A stretch of DNA of 64,000 nucleotides from UBA4479 sp963974935. Its GTDB lineage: Bacteria; Pseudomonadota; Alphaproteobacteria; Rhodospirillales; Casp-alpha2. The notes below the pieces were generated by a model. It was not told where the DNA came from, ran no database searches, and was given only the letters and a program-made list of their open reading frames with translations. The translations under genes were made by a program, and so were the position numbers. Where the stretch lies: NCBI GenBank assembly GCA_963974935.1, contig CAXBEV010000001.1, positions 496,001 through 560,000 on the forward strand, written 5' to 3'. Of this stretch, positions 44,034 through 53,538 are shown in pieces. Within the stretch, counting starts at the first letter, position 1; each line of letters begins with the position of its first letter.

Positions 44034-44166
44034 CCCTCTCCCCCACCCGTGGGGGAGAGGCTAGGTGAGGGGGCTTCGGTATTAGATAAAACGCCGTTGT
44101 CGCCGTGTGCGCACACCGGTCTCACCCCCTCACCTAAGCTCTCTCCCCCGCAAACGGGGGAGAGGA
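44034..44166. repeat. Family B repeat, inverted pair
   Basis: Two copies of a ~40-base element face each other. Each has a hairpin core CCTCTCCCCC...GGGGGAGAGG plus an arm TAGGTGAGGGG (copy 1, 44034-44073; copy 2, 44121-44166, reverse orientation). A ~47-base spacer separates them. Elements of this look occur widely in alphaproteobacterial intergenic regions. Confidence 0.75.
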
Positions 44167-44287
44167 ACTTGAGTGCTTGCCACCAAACCACCCACATTTG
44201 CCCATCATTCTGACATTGTCAGCGCCCATAACGGGCTGCTGAAACGCGCGGATTCCTTGGCTTCCGTTAACCATATTGGGAACAGAA

Positions 44288-44331
44288 CCCATTGACGCCC
44301 ATTAAAACCCATGGTATCCCAAAATATCCCA
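44288..44331. promoter_or_regulatory. MraZ-box array at the dcw promoter
   Basis: Five CCCA tetramers (TGGG on the other strand) start at 44288, 44298, 44308, 44318 and 44328, exactly ten bases apart. MraZ is known to bind TGGG repeats with this helical spacing ahead of its own gene. A TTGACG at 44292-44297 and TATCCC at 44315-44320, 17 bases apart, could be the promoter; it would lie inside the array, so bound MraZ would block it. Confidence 0.8.
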
Positions 44332-44431
44332 AAACCGTTATGAGCGTCTCGCTCGGGATGTTAGGGGGCGCAGCGTGTCTCGGGAGGACGGCAGAAGCCG
44401 TTTATAACGCGTTGAGATTAAGGAGCCCTAA

Positions 44432-44911
44432 ATGGGGGTCTTCACGGGAACACATACCAATAAGGTCGACAAGAAGGGCCGGGTATCGGTGCCTAAGACC
44501 TTTCGCGCGCTTTTTGAGCGCGAAGTGTTTCAAGGTGTCTATGTCTTCCCGTCGTTCCGTCAGCCCGCCCTCGAAGCCTGCCCCGAAAGCTTTATGGAGC
44601 GAATCGTCGACAGCCTCGAAGACCTGCCGATGTTCTCTGACGAACAAGATGACCTCTCGATCATCATTGAAAGCGCCGAGCGCCTGGCCTTTGACCCGGA
44701 AGGCCGCGTGGTGATTTCTGATGGCTTCCGTGACGCTGCCGGCATCGAGTCCGAGATCGCTTTTGTCGGCCGCGGACGGACATTTCAGCTATGGGCGCCG
44801 AAAGCCTATGCGAGCGCCCGCAAACCGGCGTTCGAGCGCGCCAAGACACGCGGCCTCACCCTCAAACTTCGTCGACCCAGTGACCGCGCTTCAGACGGTG
44901 GGGAGGGCTGA
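44432..44911 (+). CDS. mraZ: Transcriptional regulator MraZ
   Basis: MraZ is the DNA-binding repressor of the division and cell-wall cluster. The 159-aa protein carries the duplicated AbrB-like fold of the family: first half TNKVDKKGRVSVPKTFRALF, second half LAFDPEGRVVISDGFRDAAGIE. It is slightly longer than the E. coli protein (about 152 aa). AGGAG at 44421-44425 supports the ATG at 44432. A five-unit MraZ-box array lies about 100 bases upstream, which indicates autoregulation. It starts the long plus-strand dcw operon. Confidence 0.96.
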   Translation: MGVFTGTHTNKVDKKGRVSVPKTFRALFEREVFQGVYVFPSFRQPALEACPESFMERIVDSLEDLPMFSDEQDDLSIIIESAERLAFDPEGRVVISDGFRDAAGIESEIAFVGRGRTFQLWAPKAYASARKPAFERAKTRGLTLKLRRPSDRASDGGEG

Positions 44912-44913
44912 TC

Positions 44914-45888
44914 ATGTCAGATGTGTCCGCCACGTCCGCACCCCGCCATATCCCGGTTTTATTAGATGACGTCATCGACGTGCTGGCACCCCGTGACGGC
45001 GCCGTCTATGTCGACGCCACGTTCGGCGCCGGCGGTTACAGCCGGGCGCTTTTGGACGCCGCCGACTGCACCGTATGGGGCATCGACCGCGATCCCGACG
45101 CGGCCGCTGCGGGCAATGCGATGGCCGCAGACTTCGGCAATCGGTTGACGGTATTGAACGGCCGCTTCGGCGAGATGAAATCTTTGCTGGCCGATGTCGG
45201 CGTGCATCAGGTCGACGGCATCGCGTTGGATATCGGCGTGTCGTCGATGCAGATCGATGATCCGGCGCGGGGCTTTTCGTTCCGCAGCGACGGGCCGCTC
45301 GATATGCGTATGGGCCAAGACGGTTTGAGCGCGGCAGACGCGGTCAATCAGCTTGCCGAAAAAGAACTCGCAGATATTATTTTCCGCTATGGCGAAGAGC
45401 GTGCGTCGCGCAAGATTGCGCGCGCCATCGTCGAGCTTCGTGAACAATCGCCGATCACCCGCACCGGCCAGTTGGCCAGTGTCGTGCGCAGTGTGGTCCG
45501 GCGATCCAAAGATGGCATCGATCCGGCGACGCGCACCTTTCAAGCGCTTCGGATCTACGTCAATGAGGAGCTGGCCGAGCTGGACCGCGGCCTGACGGCT
45601 GCCGCCACCCTGTTGGGTGAGGGCGGACGTCTCGCCGTGGTCTCGTTCCATTCCCTGGAGGACCGTCGCGTGAAGACGTTCTTCCAAAGCTTAAGCGGCG
45701 CCGGGCCCCGGCCGTCCCGACACCTGCCGCAAGCTGCCACCGATGTTACAGACGACAGCGTATTTCATGTGCCCGAGCGCCAGGGCCGCAAAGCGTCTGC
45801 CGCCGAGACCGCGCGCAATCCGCGTGCCCGTTCGGCGCGTCTGCGTTGGGGCATCCGCACCGCCGCCGACTATCGAGACGCAGCATGA
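44914..45888 (+). CDS. rsmH: 16S rRNA (cytosine(1402)-N(4))-methyltransferase RsmH
   Basis: RsmH (MraW) methylates N4 of C1402 in 16S rRNA, tuning decoding at the P site. The 324-aa protein has HIPVLLDDVI at the start and the SAM loop VDATFGAGGYSRALL near residues 33-47. The methyltransferase block GIALDIGVSSMQIDDPARGFSF and the C-terminal VVSFHSLEDRRVKTFF are also present. It starts two bases after mraZ, normal for dcw clusters. Confidence 0.97.
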   Translation: MSDVSATSAPRHIPVLLDDVIDVLAPRDGAVYVDATFGAGGYSRALLDAADCTVWGIDRDPDAAAAGNAMAADFGNRLTVLNGRFGEMKSLLADVGVHQVDGIALDIGVSSMQIDDPARGFSFRSDGPLDMRMGQDGLSAADAVNQLAEKELADIIFRYGEERASRKIARAIVELREQSPITRTGQLASVVRSVVRRSKDGIDPATRTFQALRIYVNEELAELDRGLTAAATLLGEGGRLAVVSFHSLEDRRVKTFFQSLSGAGPRPSRHLPQAATDVTDDSVFHVPERQGRKASAAETARNPRARSARLRWGIRTAADYRDAA

Positions 45889-45898
45889 GGGGGCCGGC

Positions 45899-46225
45899 AT
45901 GATCATGAAACGCTCCACGCTGATGCTGTTGCTGATGGCCGCTGTCGTCAGCGTCGCGCTGTTCGTCGTCAAATATCGGGTCCAGGACTTGGATCAGGAA
46001 ATGCGCGAGATCACGCGCGCCACGGCAAACGCGCAAGAAAGCATTCACGTGCTGAAATCTGAATGGGCGCACCTGAACCAGCCGGACCGTCTGCGCCTAT
46101 TGGCACAGCGCTACCTTGAGGTTGGGCCGTTGGATGTGGACCGGGTCGGCGACGTTGAACATATGCTGACCGGGCTTGCCGACAAGGTGTCGACGGAAGT
46201 CGACGATGCGGAGATCAAACCATGA
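45899..46225 (+). CDS. ftsL: Cell division protein FtsL
   Basis: FtsL is a small bitopic divisome protein that, with FtsB and FtsQ, regulates FtsWI. The 108-aa product has a very short cytoplasmic head, one membrane segment (about 6-22) and a periplasmic coiled-coil-like part ending with LNQPDRLRLLAQRYLEVGPL. ATG 45899 follows GAGGGGG; a frame extending upstream to 45743 lies inside rsmH and is not used. Its stop overlaps the ftsI start by four bases. Confidence 0.9.
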   Translation: MIMKRSTLMLLLMAAVVSVALFVVKYRVQDLDQEMREITRATANAQESIHVLKSEWAHLNQPDRLRLLAQRYLEVGPLDVDRVGDVEHMLTGLADKVSTEVDDAEIKP

Positions 46226-48099
46226 GCTCGCATCAACTCCCCCCCGTCAGCGCGCGTCGGCGCATCGAAGGTTTCGGCAAAGAAGCGCTCGAGACCGGGC
46301 GCAATCGATTGTTGGTGACAGCCGCGGTCCTGACGCTGGCGTTCGTTGGTATCGGCGCCAGACTGGTGGACCTGTCGGTCTTGAACGGTACCGAGCCCGC
46401 CCAGCAAACCACCCAAGATATCAGCGCGCCGGCTTTGGTCAGTCGCGCCGACATTGTCGATCGCAACGGTGTCGTGCTGGCATCCAGCTTGCCGACCGCT
46501 TCTCTGTATGCGGACCCGGCCGAAGTGCTCGACGCAGAATTGGCGGCGGCGAAGATCGCGACCGTGTTCGATGATATTGACCCGGCATTGCTCGCAAAAA
46601 AGCTCGCAAGCGGCGGACGGTTTTTATGGATCAAACGCAACCTGTCGCCAGAACAGCAGTTAGCGGCGAACCGGCTCGGTATTCCGGGATTCGATTTTAT
46701 CCGTGAAGAGCGCCGGATTTATCCGCTCGGCAATTTGACCGCGCACGTGTTAGGCGCGACCGATGTCGACGGCAACGGTATTTCCGGAATCGAAGGCTTC
46801 TTTGATGCCCGCCTGCGCCGTGGCGATACGCCACTACCGCTGGCCATTGATGTGCGTGTGCAATCGATTTTACGGACCGAGCTTGCAGCCGCGATGACCG
46901 AGTTTAAGGCCCTGGGGGCTGCGGGTGTGGTGATCGATGTGCGTACCGGCGAGACCTTGGGGCTGGTGTCGTTGCCCGATTTTGATCCCAACGACCGCAG
47001 TCACTACGACCCCGAAGAGCGCTTTAACCGCGTCACCAAGGGTGTCTACGAGATGGGCTCGACGTTCAAGCTGTTCACGGCGGCTATGGCGCTGGATACC
47101 GGCACCATTAAAATGTCCGGCGGTTATGACGCCACCGACCCGATCCGCATCTCGCGCTTTACGATTTCCGATTATCACGCGCAAAAGCGTTGGCTGACGC
47201 TGCCTGAAATCATCGTCCATTCTTCCAACATCGGGGCTGCAAAAATGGCCGTTGATGTGGGAACGCCAGGGCAGCGCGATTATCTAAAGCGGTTTGGTCT
47301 GTTGCAGGACTCGGCGCTGGAAATTCCTGAAATCGGACATCCGCTGATGCCCGACTATTGGCGTGAAATCAATACCATGACCATTGCATTCGGGCATGGG
47401 ATCGCGGTCAGCCCGTTGCAGTTGGCATCCGGGATTGCGGCATTGGTCAACGGCGGCGTGCATCGCCCGGCCACCGTGCTGCGCCATGAAAACGGTGCGC
47501 CTGCGAACGGCACCCGTGTGATCTCGGCGGCGACGTCCGAAAAAATGCGCCAATTGATGCGTTTGGTTGTGGCCAAAGGGACCGGTCGCAAAGCCGAAGC
47601 CGAAGGCTACTTCGTCGGCGGTAAAACCGGCACTGCGGAAAAGCAGGTCGCCGGACGCTACAAAAAGAGCGCCAAGATTTCATCCTTTGTCGGCGCGTTT
47701 CCGATTCAAGACCCGCGCTATGTGGTGTTCGCCATGTTGGACGAGCCCGAAGGCAACAAGCGGACCTTTAATTATGCGACCGGCGGTTGGGTTGCAGCCC
47801 CCGTGGTTAGCCGGGTGGTCGCCCAAATCGGCCCCATGCTGGGCGTGCAGCCGCGCGTCGCCGAGACCGAACCGTTGGACCTGCCGCTGATCGACGACGA
47901 ACGCCAAAAGAAGATCACGCGGACCAAGGCACTGGTGAAAAACGCCTCGGTCACGACGACGCGGAAGCCCACCGAAGAGGTGGTGCGCGCACCGCCTGCC
48001 GTCAAAAAAGCGACGGCGCCCCCTGCAAACGAGACACCCGCAGATCGAATTGCACGAAAAACCCGCGAAGCGCTGGAGCAGGCCTTTGCGGTTCAATGA
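46222..48099 (+). CDS. ftsI: Septal peptidoglycan transpeptidase FtsI (PBP3)
   Basis: FtsI is the class B transpeptidase that crosslinks septal wall with FtsW. The 625-aa protein has a membrane anchor at about 30-50, a pedestal domain and a transpeptidase domain with S280-T-F-K283, S334-S-N336 and K468-T-G-T. The C-terminal ~55 residues are basic and proline/alanine rich, an extension beyond the catalytic core. The last 14 bases overlap the likely murE start (TTG at 48086). Confidence 0.96.
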   Translation: MSSHQLPPVSARRRIEGFGKEALETGRNRLLVTAAVLTLAFVGIGARLVDLSVLNGTEPAQQTTQDISAPALVSRADIVDRNGVVLASSLPTASLYADPAEVLDAELAAAKIATVFDDIDPALLAKKLASGGRFLWIKRNLSPEQQLAANRLGIPGFDFIREERRIYPLGNLTAHVLGATDVDGNGISGIEGFFDARLRRGDTPLPLAIDVRVQSILRTELAAAMTEFKALGAAGVVIDVRTGETLGLVSLPDFDPNDRSHYDPEERFNRVTKGVYEMGSTFKLFTAAMALDTGTIKMSGGYDATDPIRISRFTISDYHAQKRWLTLPEIIVHSSNIGAAKMAVDVGTPGQRDYLKRFGLLQDSALEIPEIGHPLMPDYWREINTMTIAFGHGIAVSPLQLASGIAALVNGGVHRPATVLRHENGAPANGTRVISAATSEKMRQLMRLVVAKGTGRKAEAEGYFVGGKTGTAEKQVAGRYKKSAKISSFVGAFPIQDPRYVVFAMLDEPEGNKRTFNYATGGWVAAPVVSRVVAQIGPMLGVQPRVAETEPLDLPLIDDERQKKITRTKALVKNASVTTTRKPTEEVVRAPPAVKKATAPPANETPADRIARKTREALEQAFAVQ

Positions 48100-49570
48100 T
48101 ATTTGGGATGAACAGACTTTGAACGCCATCGACGACGCCTTGCGCCACATAGACATCACAGGGGTGACCTGTGATTCTCGGCGTGTGGAGCCCGGCTATC
48201 TGTTCGCCGCGTTGCCCGGTAATCAAGCTGATGGCCGCACGTTCATCAATGATGCGGTGGCCAAAGGGGCTGCGGTGATTTTGGTGCCGGCGGATAGCGA
48301 AGATCTGATGAAGATCGATGTGCCGGTTATCCGCGATCCAGACCCACGCCGCCGATATGCCAGAGCGGCGGCGAATTTTTACGATGCGCAACCGGCCAAC
48401 ATTGGCGCGGTGACCGGCACCAACGGCAAAACGTCGGTCGCATGGTTTGCGCGGCAATTGTTGAATGCATCGGGTGTTGCTGCGGCCAGCGCCGGTACCC
48501 TTGGCATCAAGGCATCCGGCGCCGACGGGGCGGACATCATTAATATTAGGGGCTCGTTGACGACGCCCGATCCGGCAGACCTGCACCGTGACCTCAAAGG
48601 CGTGGTCGAGCTCGGGGTCGAGCATTTGGTGATCGAAGCGTCCAGTCACGGCTTGGATCAGCGCCGTTTGGACGGCCTGAATATTCAAGTCGGTGCGTTT
48701 ACCAATCTGAGCCGCGATCATCTGGATTATCACAAGACCGAAGATGCCTATTTAGCGGCAAAGCTCCGCCTGTTCGACGTCTTGGTTGAAGACGGCGGCG
48801 TCGCGGTGATCAACATGGACGGCGCGTTCGCCGATGTGTTTGCGCGTGCCGCTGAGCGACGCGGCCTTAAAGTGGTGCGGATTGGATCGGATGAGTCCTG
48901 CGACCCACGTTTGCTCAGCATTAAAGCGGTGTCGGACGGATTGACGGTTGAACTCGCCGTTCAAGGCACCTCTCATAAATTACACCTCCCGCTGATCGGC
49001 GCCTTCCAAGCGGAAAATGCCGTGGTCGCGTTGGCGCTCGCAGGCGCGCTGGGTGCGGATATGCAATCGGCCGTCCCGGCGTTGGAAACGTTACACGCCG
49101 CGCCGGGGCGAATGCAGTTTTGTGGGCTTCGCGACAATGGCGCGGCTATTTTCGTCGACTACGCGCATACACCGGACGCCTTGGAAACCGTGTTGGCGGC
49201 GGTCCGACCGCATGCCAAAGATCGAGTCCATGTGGTGTTCGGGTGCGGCGGGGATCGCGATCCGGGTAAGCGGCCGGAAATGGGCAAGGCGGCGGCTGCC
49301 GGTGCCGACGTGGTTATTCTGACCGATGACAATCCACGCACCGAAGATGCCGCAGAGATCCGCCGCCAAGCCAAGGCCGGCGCGCCTGATGCGGTGGAAA
49401 TAGCAGACCGCCGCGACGCCATTCACACTGCCATCGGCGGCCTCGCCAAAGGTGACGTCTTGGTGGTCGCCGGCAAAGGCCATGAACAAGGTCAGATCGT
49501 CGGCACCGAAGTGCGCCCGTTTGACGATGTTGTCGAAGCGCGCGCTGCACTGGCCGAGGTGAACGCATGA
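48086..49570 (+). CDS. murE: UDP-MurNAc-tripeptide synthetase MurE (meso-diaminopimelate adding)
   Basis: MurE adds the third residue of the stem peptide in the cytoplasm. The 494-aa protein has ITGVTCDSRRVEPGYLF near the start, the ATP loop GTNGKT at about 111-116, the central HGLDQRRLDG region and DNPRTED, whose DNPR is the mark of meso-diaminopimelate specificity. The start is judged to be TTG 48086, seven bases after GGAG and inside the end of ftsI; a TTG at 48050 has a weaker site. The stop overlaps murF by four bases. Confidence 0.94.
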   Translation: MRFNDIWDEQTLNAIDDALRHIDITGVTCDSRRVEPGYLFAALPGNQADGRTFINDAVAKGAAVILVPADSEDLMKIDVPVIRDPDPRRRYARAAANFYDAQPANIGAVTGTNGKTSVAWFARQLLNASGVAAASAGTLGIKASGADGADIINIRGSLTTPDPADLHRDLKGVVELGVEHLVIEASSHGLDQRRLDGLNIQVGAFTNLSRDHLDYHKTEDAYLAAKLRLFDVLVEDGGVAVINMDGAFADVFARAAERRGLKVVRIGSDESCDPRLLSIKAVSDGLTVELAVQGTSHKLHLPLIGAFQAENAVVALALAGALGADMQSAVPALETLHAAPGRMQFCGLRDNGAAIFVDYAHTPDALETVLAAVRPHAKDRVHVVFGCGGDRDPGKRPEMGKAAAAGADVVILTDDNPRTEDAAEIRRQAKAGAPDAVEIADRRDAIHTAIGGLAKGDVLVVAGKGHEQGQIVGTEVRPFDDVVEARAALAEVNA

Positions 49571-51006
49571 CCGATGAACTTACCCCACTTTGGCGCGCCG
49601 ACGAGGCCGCAGATGCGACGAACGGCAAATTGTTGCCATCCGACGCGGGTGCAGATTGGCAGGCATCTGGTGTCTCTATCGATACACGCACCTTGAACCA
49701 CGGCGATCTTTATACAGCCATCAAAGGCCCCAACCATGACGGCCATGATCACGTTGCCGATGCGTTTGCAAAGGGCGCGGCTGCGGCGATGGTCGAACAT
49801 CTTGTGGAAGGGCTTGGTCGTGAGGCGAAACTGTTGCAGGTCGCAAGTACCGAGCACGGGCTGCGCGCGCTGGCCGCAGCTGCGCGGGCGCGCACGGACG
49901 CGAAAATCTGTGCGATTACCGGTAGCGTCGGCAAGACCGGCACCAAGGAATTGCTCGCGGCCGCGCTTGGTAGCCAAGGTCGGGTCACGGCGACGGCCGG
50001 CAACCTTAACAATCATTATGGCCTTCCGCTGTCGTTGGCGCGGATGCCGGCGGACACGGACTTCGGCGTTTTCGAAATGGGTATGAACCACGCAGGCGAG
50101 ATCGCGCCGCTGTCCACGCTCGCTAAGCCGCATGTTGCCATGATTACTAATGTTGAAGCGGTGCACATTGAATATTTCGAAAGCATTGAAGGCATCGCCG
50201 CTGCGAAAGCGGAAATCTTCACAGGCCTGGAACCCGATGGGGTTGCGGTGATCAGTCGCGACAGCCCATTCTTCGACTACTTATCTGCCAAGGCAAAAGA
50301 CGCCGGTGCCAAGATGGTATGGGGGTTCGGCGTGCACTCGTTCTCGAATGCACGACTGCTGGCGTTCGAGCCCGATGCCGAAGGGGCTAGGGTCGAGGCT
50401 ACGGTGGGCTCACAACATATAAAGTATCGTTTGTCGATGCCGGGTAAGCACTGGGCGTTAAACTCCGTCGGCGTATTGGCGGCGGCGCAATCTATGGGTG
50501 CTGATCTACAAAAAACCGCCGAAGCCCTGAAATCGGTAAAGCCGCCGAAGGGCCGGGGTCAAATGTTGGCGATCCGTGTTGACGAGGGACTCCTTACCGT
50601 GATCGACGAGACATATAACGCAAGTCCTGTTGCGATGCGTGCGGCGTTTAACGTTTTGGCGGCGCACAAGCCTGGACGCGGTGGGCGTCGGATCGTTGTG
50701 CTCGGCGACATGCTGGAACTCGGTGACGACAGTGAACGCGAGCACTCGGCGTTGGCCGACGACATCCAGGCGCACGACTTCGATCAAGTCTTCGTCTGCG
50801 GTCAGTACATGTCGGATATTCTGAGCGCGCTGCCACAAGACATGCAAGGCGCCAGGGCGGCAACGTCGCAGCAATTGGCGGCAAAACTCGCCGACAAAGT
50901 GCGGAGCGGTGACTTGGTGATGGTCAAAGGCTCCGCCGGTAGCCACATGGGTTACGTCATCGAGGCGCTGAAGGCGCTCGGCCCCCTCGAAACTGGGAGT
51001 GCCTAA
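49567..51006 (+). CDS. murF: UDP-MurNAc-pentapeptide synthetase MurF
   Basis: MurF attaches D-Ala-D-Ala to the UDP-MurNAc-tripeptide. The 479-aa protein has the N-terminal Mur ligase domain with VSIDTRTLNHGDLY, the ATP loop GSVGKTG near 119-125, the central MGMNHAGEI and the C-terminal VIDETYNASPVAMRAAF. It overlaps murE by ATGA and precedes mraY by three bases, the normal dcw order. Confidence 0.96.
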   Translation: MTDELTPLWRADEAADATNGKLLPSDAGADWQASGVSIDTRTLNHGDLYTAIKGPNHDGHDHVADAFAKGAAAAMVEHLVEGLGREAKLLQVASTEHGLRALAAAARARTDAKICAITGSVGKTGTKELLAAALGSQGRVTATAGNLNNHYGLPLSLARMPADTDFGVFEMGMNHAGEIAPLSTLAKPHVAMITNVEAVHIEYFESIEGIAAAKAEIFTGLEPDGVAVISRDSPFFDYLSAKAKDAGAKMVWGFGVHSFSNARLLAFEPDAEGARVEATVGSQHIKYRLSMPGKHWALNSVGVLAAAQSMGADLQKTAEALKSVKPPKGRGQMLAIRVDEGLLTVIDETYNASPVAMRAAFNVLAAHKPGRGGRRIVVLGDMLELGDDSEREHSALADDIQAHDFDQVFVCGQYMSDILSALPQDMQGARAATSQQLAAKLADKVRSGDLVMVKGSAGSHMGYVIEALKALGPLETGSA

Positions 51007-51009
51007 GCG

Positions 51010-52098
51010 ATGCTGTTTCATATTCTTTATCCGCTCGCCGAACAGTTCAGCGCGTTGAACGTGTTCCGCTACATTACGTTCCGCACCGGCGGCGCAATGA
51101 TCACGGCGCTGACCATGAGCTTCCTGTTCGGCCCGGTGATGATCGAACTTCTCCGTTCCCGCCAAGGCCAAGGGCAGCCGATCCGCGACGATGGGCCGGA
51201 AAGTCATCTGCTGACCAAAAAAGGCACGCCGACCATGGGCGGCGTGTTGATCTTGATGGCGGTGTGCACGGCGACGCTGTTGTGGACAGACCTGACCAAC
51301 CCATATGTCTGGGCGGTGCTGGGTGTGACGCTTGGCTTTGGCTTTATCGGCTTTCTGGACGACTTTTTGAAAGTCTCGAAGCGCAATTCCAAGGGCCTCG
51401 CCGGTAAGCTCAAGCTCGCCATGCAGTTGGCGATTTCGAGCGTTGCGATGTTCTGGATTTTGAGCCACTTGCCGGCCAATTTGCAGACCACGCTGGCGGT
51501 GCCGTTCTTTAAGGATCTGTTGCTCGATTTCGGCTGGATGTTTGTGGTGTTTGCGGTGTTCGTCACGGTGGGCTCGTCGAACGCGGTGAACTTGACCGAT
51601 GGCTTGGACGGCCTCGCCATTGTGCCAGTGATGATTGCATCCGGTGTGTTCGGCTTCATCAGTTATCTGACCGGCAACACGATTTTCTCGGATTATCTAC
51701 AGCTGAATTATGTGCCGGGCGCGGGCGAACTTGCGGTGTTCTGCGGCGCGCTGGTCGGCGGGGGCTTAGGCTTTTTATGGTTCAACGCACCGCCCGCGAA
51801 AGTATTCATGGGCGATACCGGCTCCCTCGCCTTGGGCGGCGCCTTGGGCGCGCTCAGTGTGGTTACCAAGCACGAGTTGGTGCTGGCCATCGTCGGCGGG
51901 CTGTTCGTGTTGGAAACGGTATCTGTGATTGTTCAAGTGGTGTCATTCAAGCTCACCGGTAAGCGCGTCTTCGCGATGGCGCCGCTGCATCATCACTTCG
52001 AAAAGAAGGGTTGGGCCGAGAGCACGATCGTTATCCGATTTTGGATCATCGCATCCATCCTGGCACTTGCCGGGCTGGCAACATTGAAACTGAGGTAA
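51010..52098 (+). CDS. mraY: Phospho-MurNAc-pentapeptide transferase MraY
   Basis: MraY moves phospho-MurNAc-pentapeptide onto undecaprenyl phosphate at the inner membrane, forming lipid I. The 362-aa protein has about ten membrane segments and the MraY signatures KKGTPTMGGVLIL, FLDDFLKVSKRNSKGL, NAVNLTDGLDGLA and FMGDTGSLALGG, plus the late MAPLHHHFEKKGW histidine motif. Length is normal. Spacing of three bases on either side fits one operon. Confidence 0.97.
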   Translation: MLFHILYPLAEQFSALNVFRYITFRTGGAMITALTMSFLFGPVMIELLRSRQGQGQPIRDDGPESHLLTKKGTPTMGGVLILMAVCTATLLWTDLTNPYVWAVLGVTLGFGFIGFLDDFLKVSKRNSKGLAGKLKLAMQLAISSVAMFWILSHLPANLQTTLAVPFFKDLLLDFGWMFVVFAVFVTVGSSNAVNLTDGLDGLAIVPVMIASGVFGFISYLTGNTIFSDYLQLNYVPGAGELAVFCGALVGGGLGFLWFNAPPAKVFMGDTGSLALGGALGALSVVTKHELVLAIVGGLFVLETVSVIVQVVSFKLTGKRVFAMAPLHHHFEKKGWAESTIVIRFWIIASILALAGLATLKLR

Positions 52099-52101
52099 GC
52101 G

Positions 52102-53538
52102 ATGATCGACGTATTCCCATTTGAAGGTTTGCCGGTCCCGGTGCTTGGGCTCGGGCGCAGCGGCATTGCGGCTGCGCGCGGCCTAGAGCTTGGCGGCGCC
52201 GAAGTTTGGGCCTGGGATGACAACGAAGAAAGCCGGGAGCGCGCGCGCGACGCCGGCGTTAACATCGTCGATCTGTACGGGATCGATTGGCGCGAAGCGA
52301 CGTCTTTGGTGCTGAGCCCAGGGATTCCCCACACCTATCCGAAACCGCATCCGTTGGTCGTCATGGCCCGTGATGCCGGATGCGAGATCATCGGCGATGT
52401 CGAACTTTTGGCCCGCACGCAACGGGATGCGGCCTACGTCGGCATCACCGGCACCAACGGCAAGTCGACGACGACGGCATTGATCGGGCATATCTTCCAG
52501 ACCTCGGGCCGCGAGGCCGAGATCGGCGGTAACCTGGGCATGCCCGCATGTTCGCTTGAACCGCTCGGACCGGAAGGCACCTACATCCTCGAGATGTCGT
52601 CGTATCAACTCGAACTGACGTTTTCGATCACGTTTGATGTTGCGGTGTTGCTGAACCTAAGCGCCGATCATCTGGAGCGGCACGGCGGCATGGATGGTTA
52701 CATCGCCGCGAAGCGTGAAATTTTTCGTCGTCAAACCAAGCCGCGCACAGCCGTGGTCGGCGTTGACGATGAATTGTCCGCGAAGATTTACGACGAGCTT
52801 TACGAGGCTGATGAACAAATGGTCGTCGGGATCTCGGCGAAAAAACGCGTGCACGGCGGCGTCTACGTGATCGACGGCATGCTGATCGATGATACCGAGG
52901 GCAAAGAAACCCCGGTCATGGATTTGCGCCAGATCGCAAGTCTTCAAGGCGTGCACAATTGGCAAAACGCCGCTGCCGCCTATGCGGCCTGCAAAATGAC
53001 CGGCATTCAGCCGCATGCGGTGATGGCGTGCATCAACAGTTACCCGGGTCTGGTGCATCGCCAGGAACCTGTCGAGTTGGTCGATGGTGTCGGCTTCATC
53101 AACGATTCTAAAGCCACTAACGGCGAAGCGGCAGCGCGCGCATTAGCGTGCTTCGACGATATTTATTGGATCGCTGGCGGGCGCCCCAAGGCCGACGGTA
53201 TCAAAGCCTGCGAAGAGTATTTCGGTCGTATCCGTCATGCCTATTTGATCGGTGAAGCGGCGCTGTCGTTTTCGCAAACATTGGACGGTAAAGTGCCGTT
53301 CACGGTCTGCAAGGATCTGACCGAGGCGACGCAAAAAGCTTATGCCGACGCTAAAAAGTCCGGCTTGCCGGGCAGTGTGGTGCTGCTGTCGCCGGCAGCT
53401 GCCTCATTTGATCAGTTCAGCGATTTCGAAGCCCGCGGTGATGCCTTCAAAGATGTGGTCGAAGCATTGCCGGGTGAACACATGGATCCGTTCGAAGAGC
53501 CCGGTGTGTTTCCGGGCAGCGTTGAGGCGGCTGTATGA
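52102..53538 (+). CDS. murD: UDP-MurNAc-L-Ala-D-Glu ligase MurD
   Basis: MurD adds D-glutamate to UDP-MurNAc-L-Ala. The 478-aa protein has GLGRSGIAAA in its N-terminal nucleotide-like domain, SPGIPHTYP, the ATP loop GTNGKST at 117-123, EMSSYQLE and NDSKATNG late in the chain. It shares its last four bases with the ftsW start. D-glutamate made for this enzyme is notable next to the D-glutamate-cyclase-like gene elsewhere in the window, although no direct link can be shown. Confidence 0.95.
   Translation: MIDVFPFEGLPVPVLGLGRSGIAAARGLELGGAEVWAWDDNEESRERARDAGVNIVDLYGIDWREATSLVLSPGIPHTYPKPHPLVVMARDAGCEIIGDVELLARTQRDAAYVGITGTNGKSTTTALIGHIFQTSGREAEIGGNLGMPACSLEPLGPEGTYILEMSSYQLELTFSITFDVAVLLNLSADHLERHGGMDGYIAAKREIFRRQTKPRTAVVGVDDELSAKIYDELYEADEQMVVGISAKKRVHGGVYVIDGMLIDDTEGKETPVMDLRQIASLQGVHNWQNAAAAYAACKMTGIQPHAVMACINSYPGLVHRQEPVELVDGVGFINDSKATNGEAAARALACFDDIYWIAGGRPKADGIKACEEYFGRIRHAYLIGEAALSFSQTLDGKVPFTVCKDLTEATQKAYADAKKSGLPGSVVLLSPAAASFDQFSDFEARGDAFKDVVEALPGEHMDPFEEPGVFPGSVEAAV

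Noticed and set aside
43890..44287. A hidden gene between the DUF805-like gene and mraZ
   Set aside because: No frame with a start site and coding-like composition is visible; the stretch is explained by the AT-rich dyad and family B repeats.
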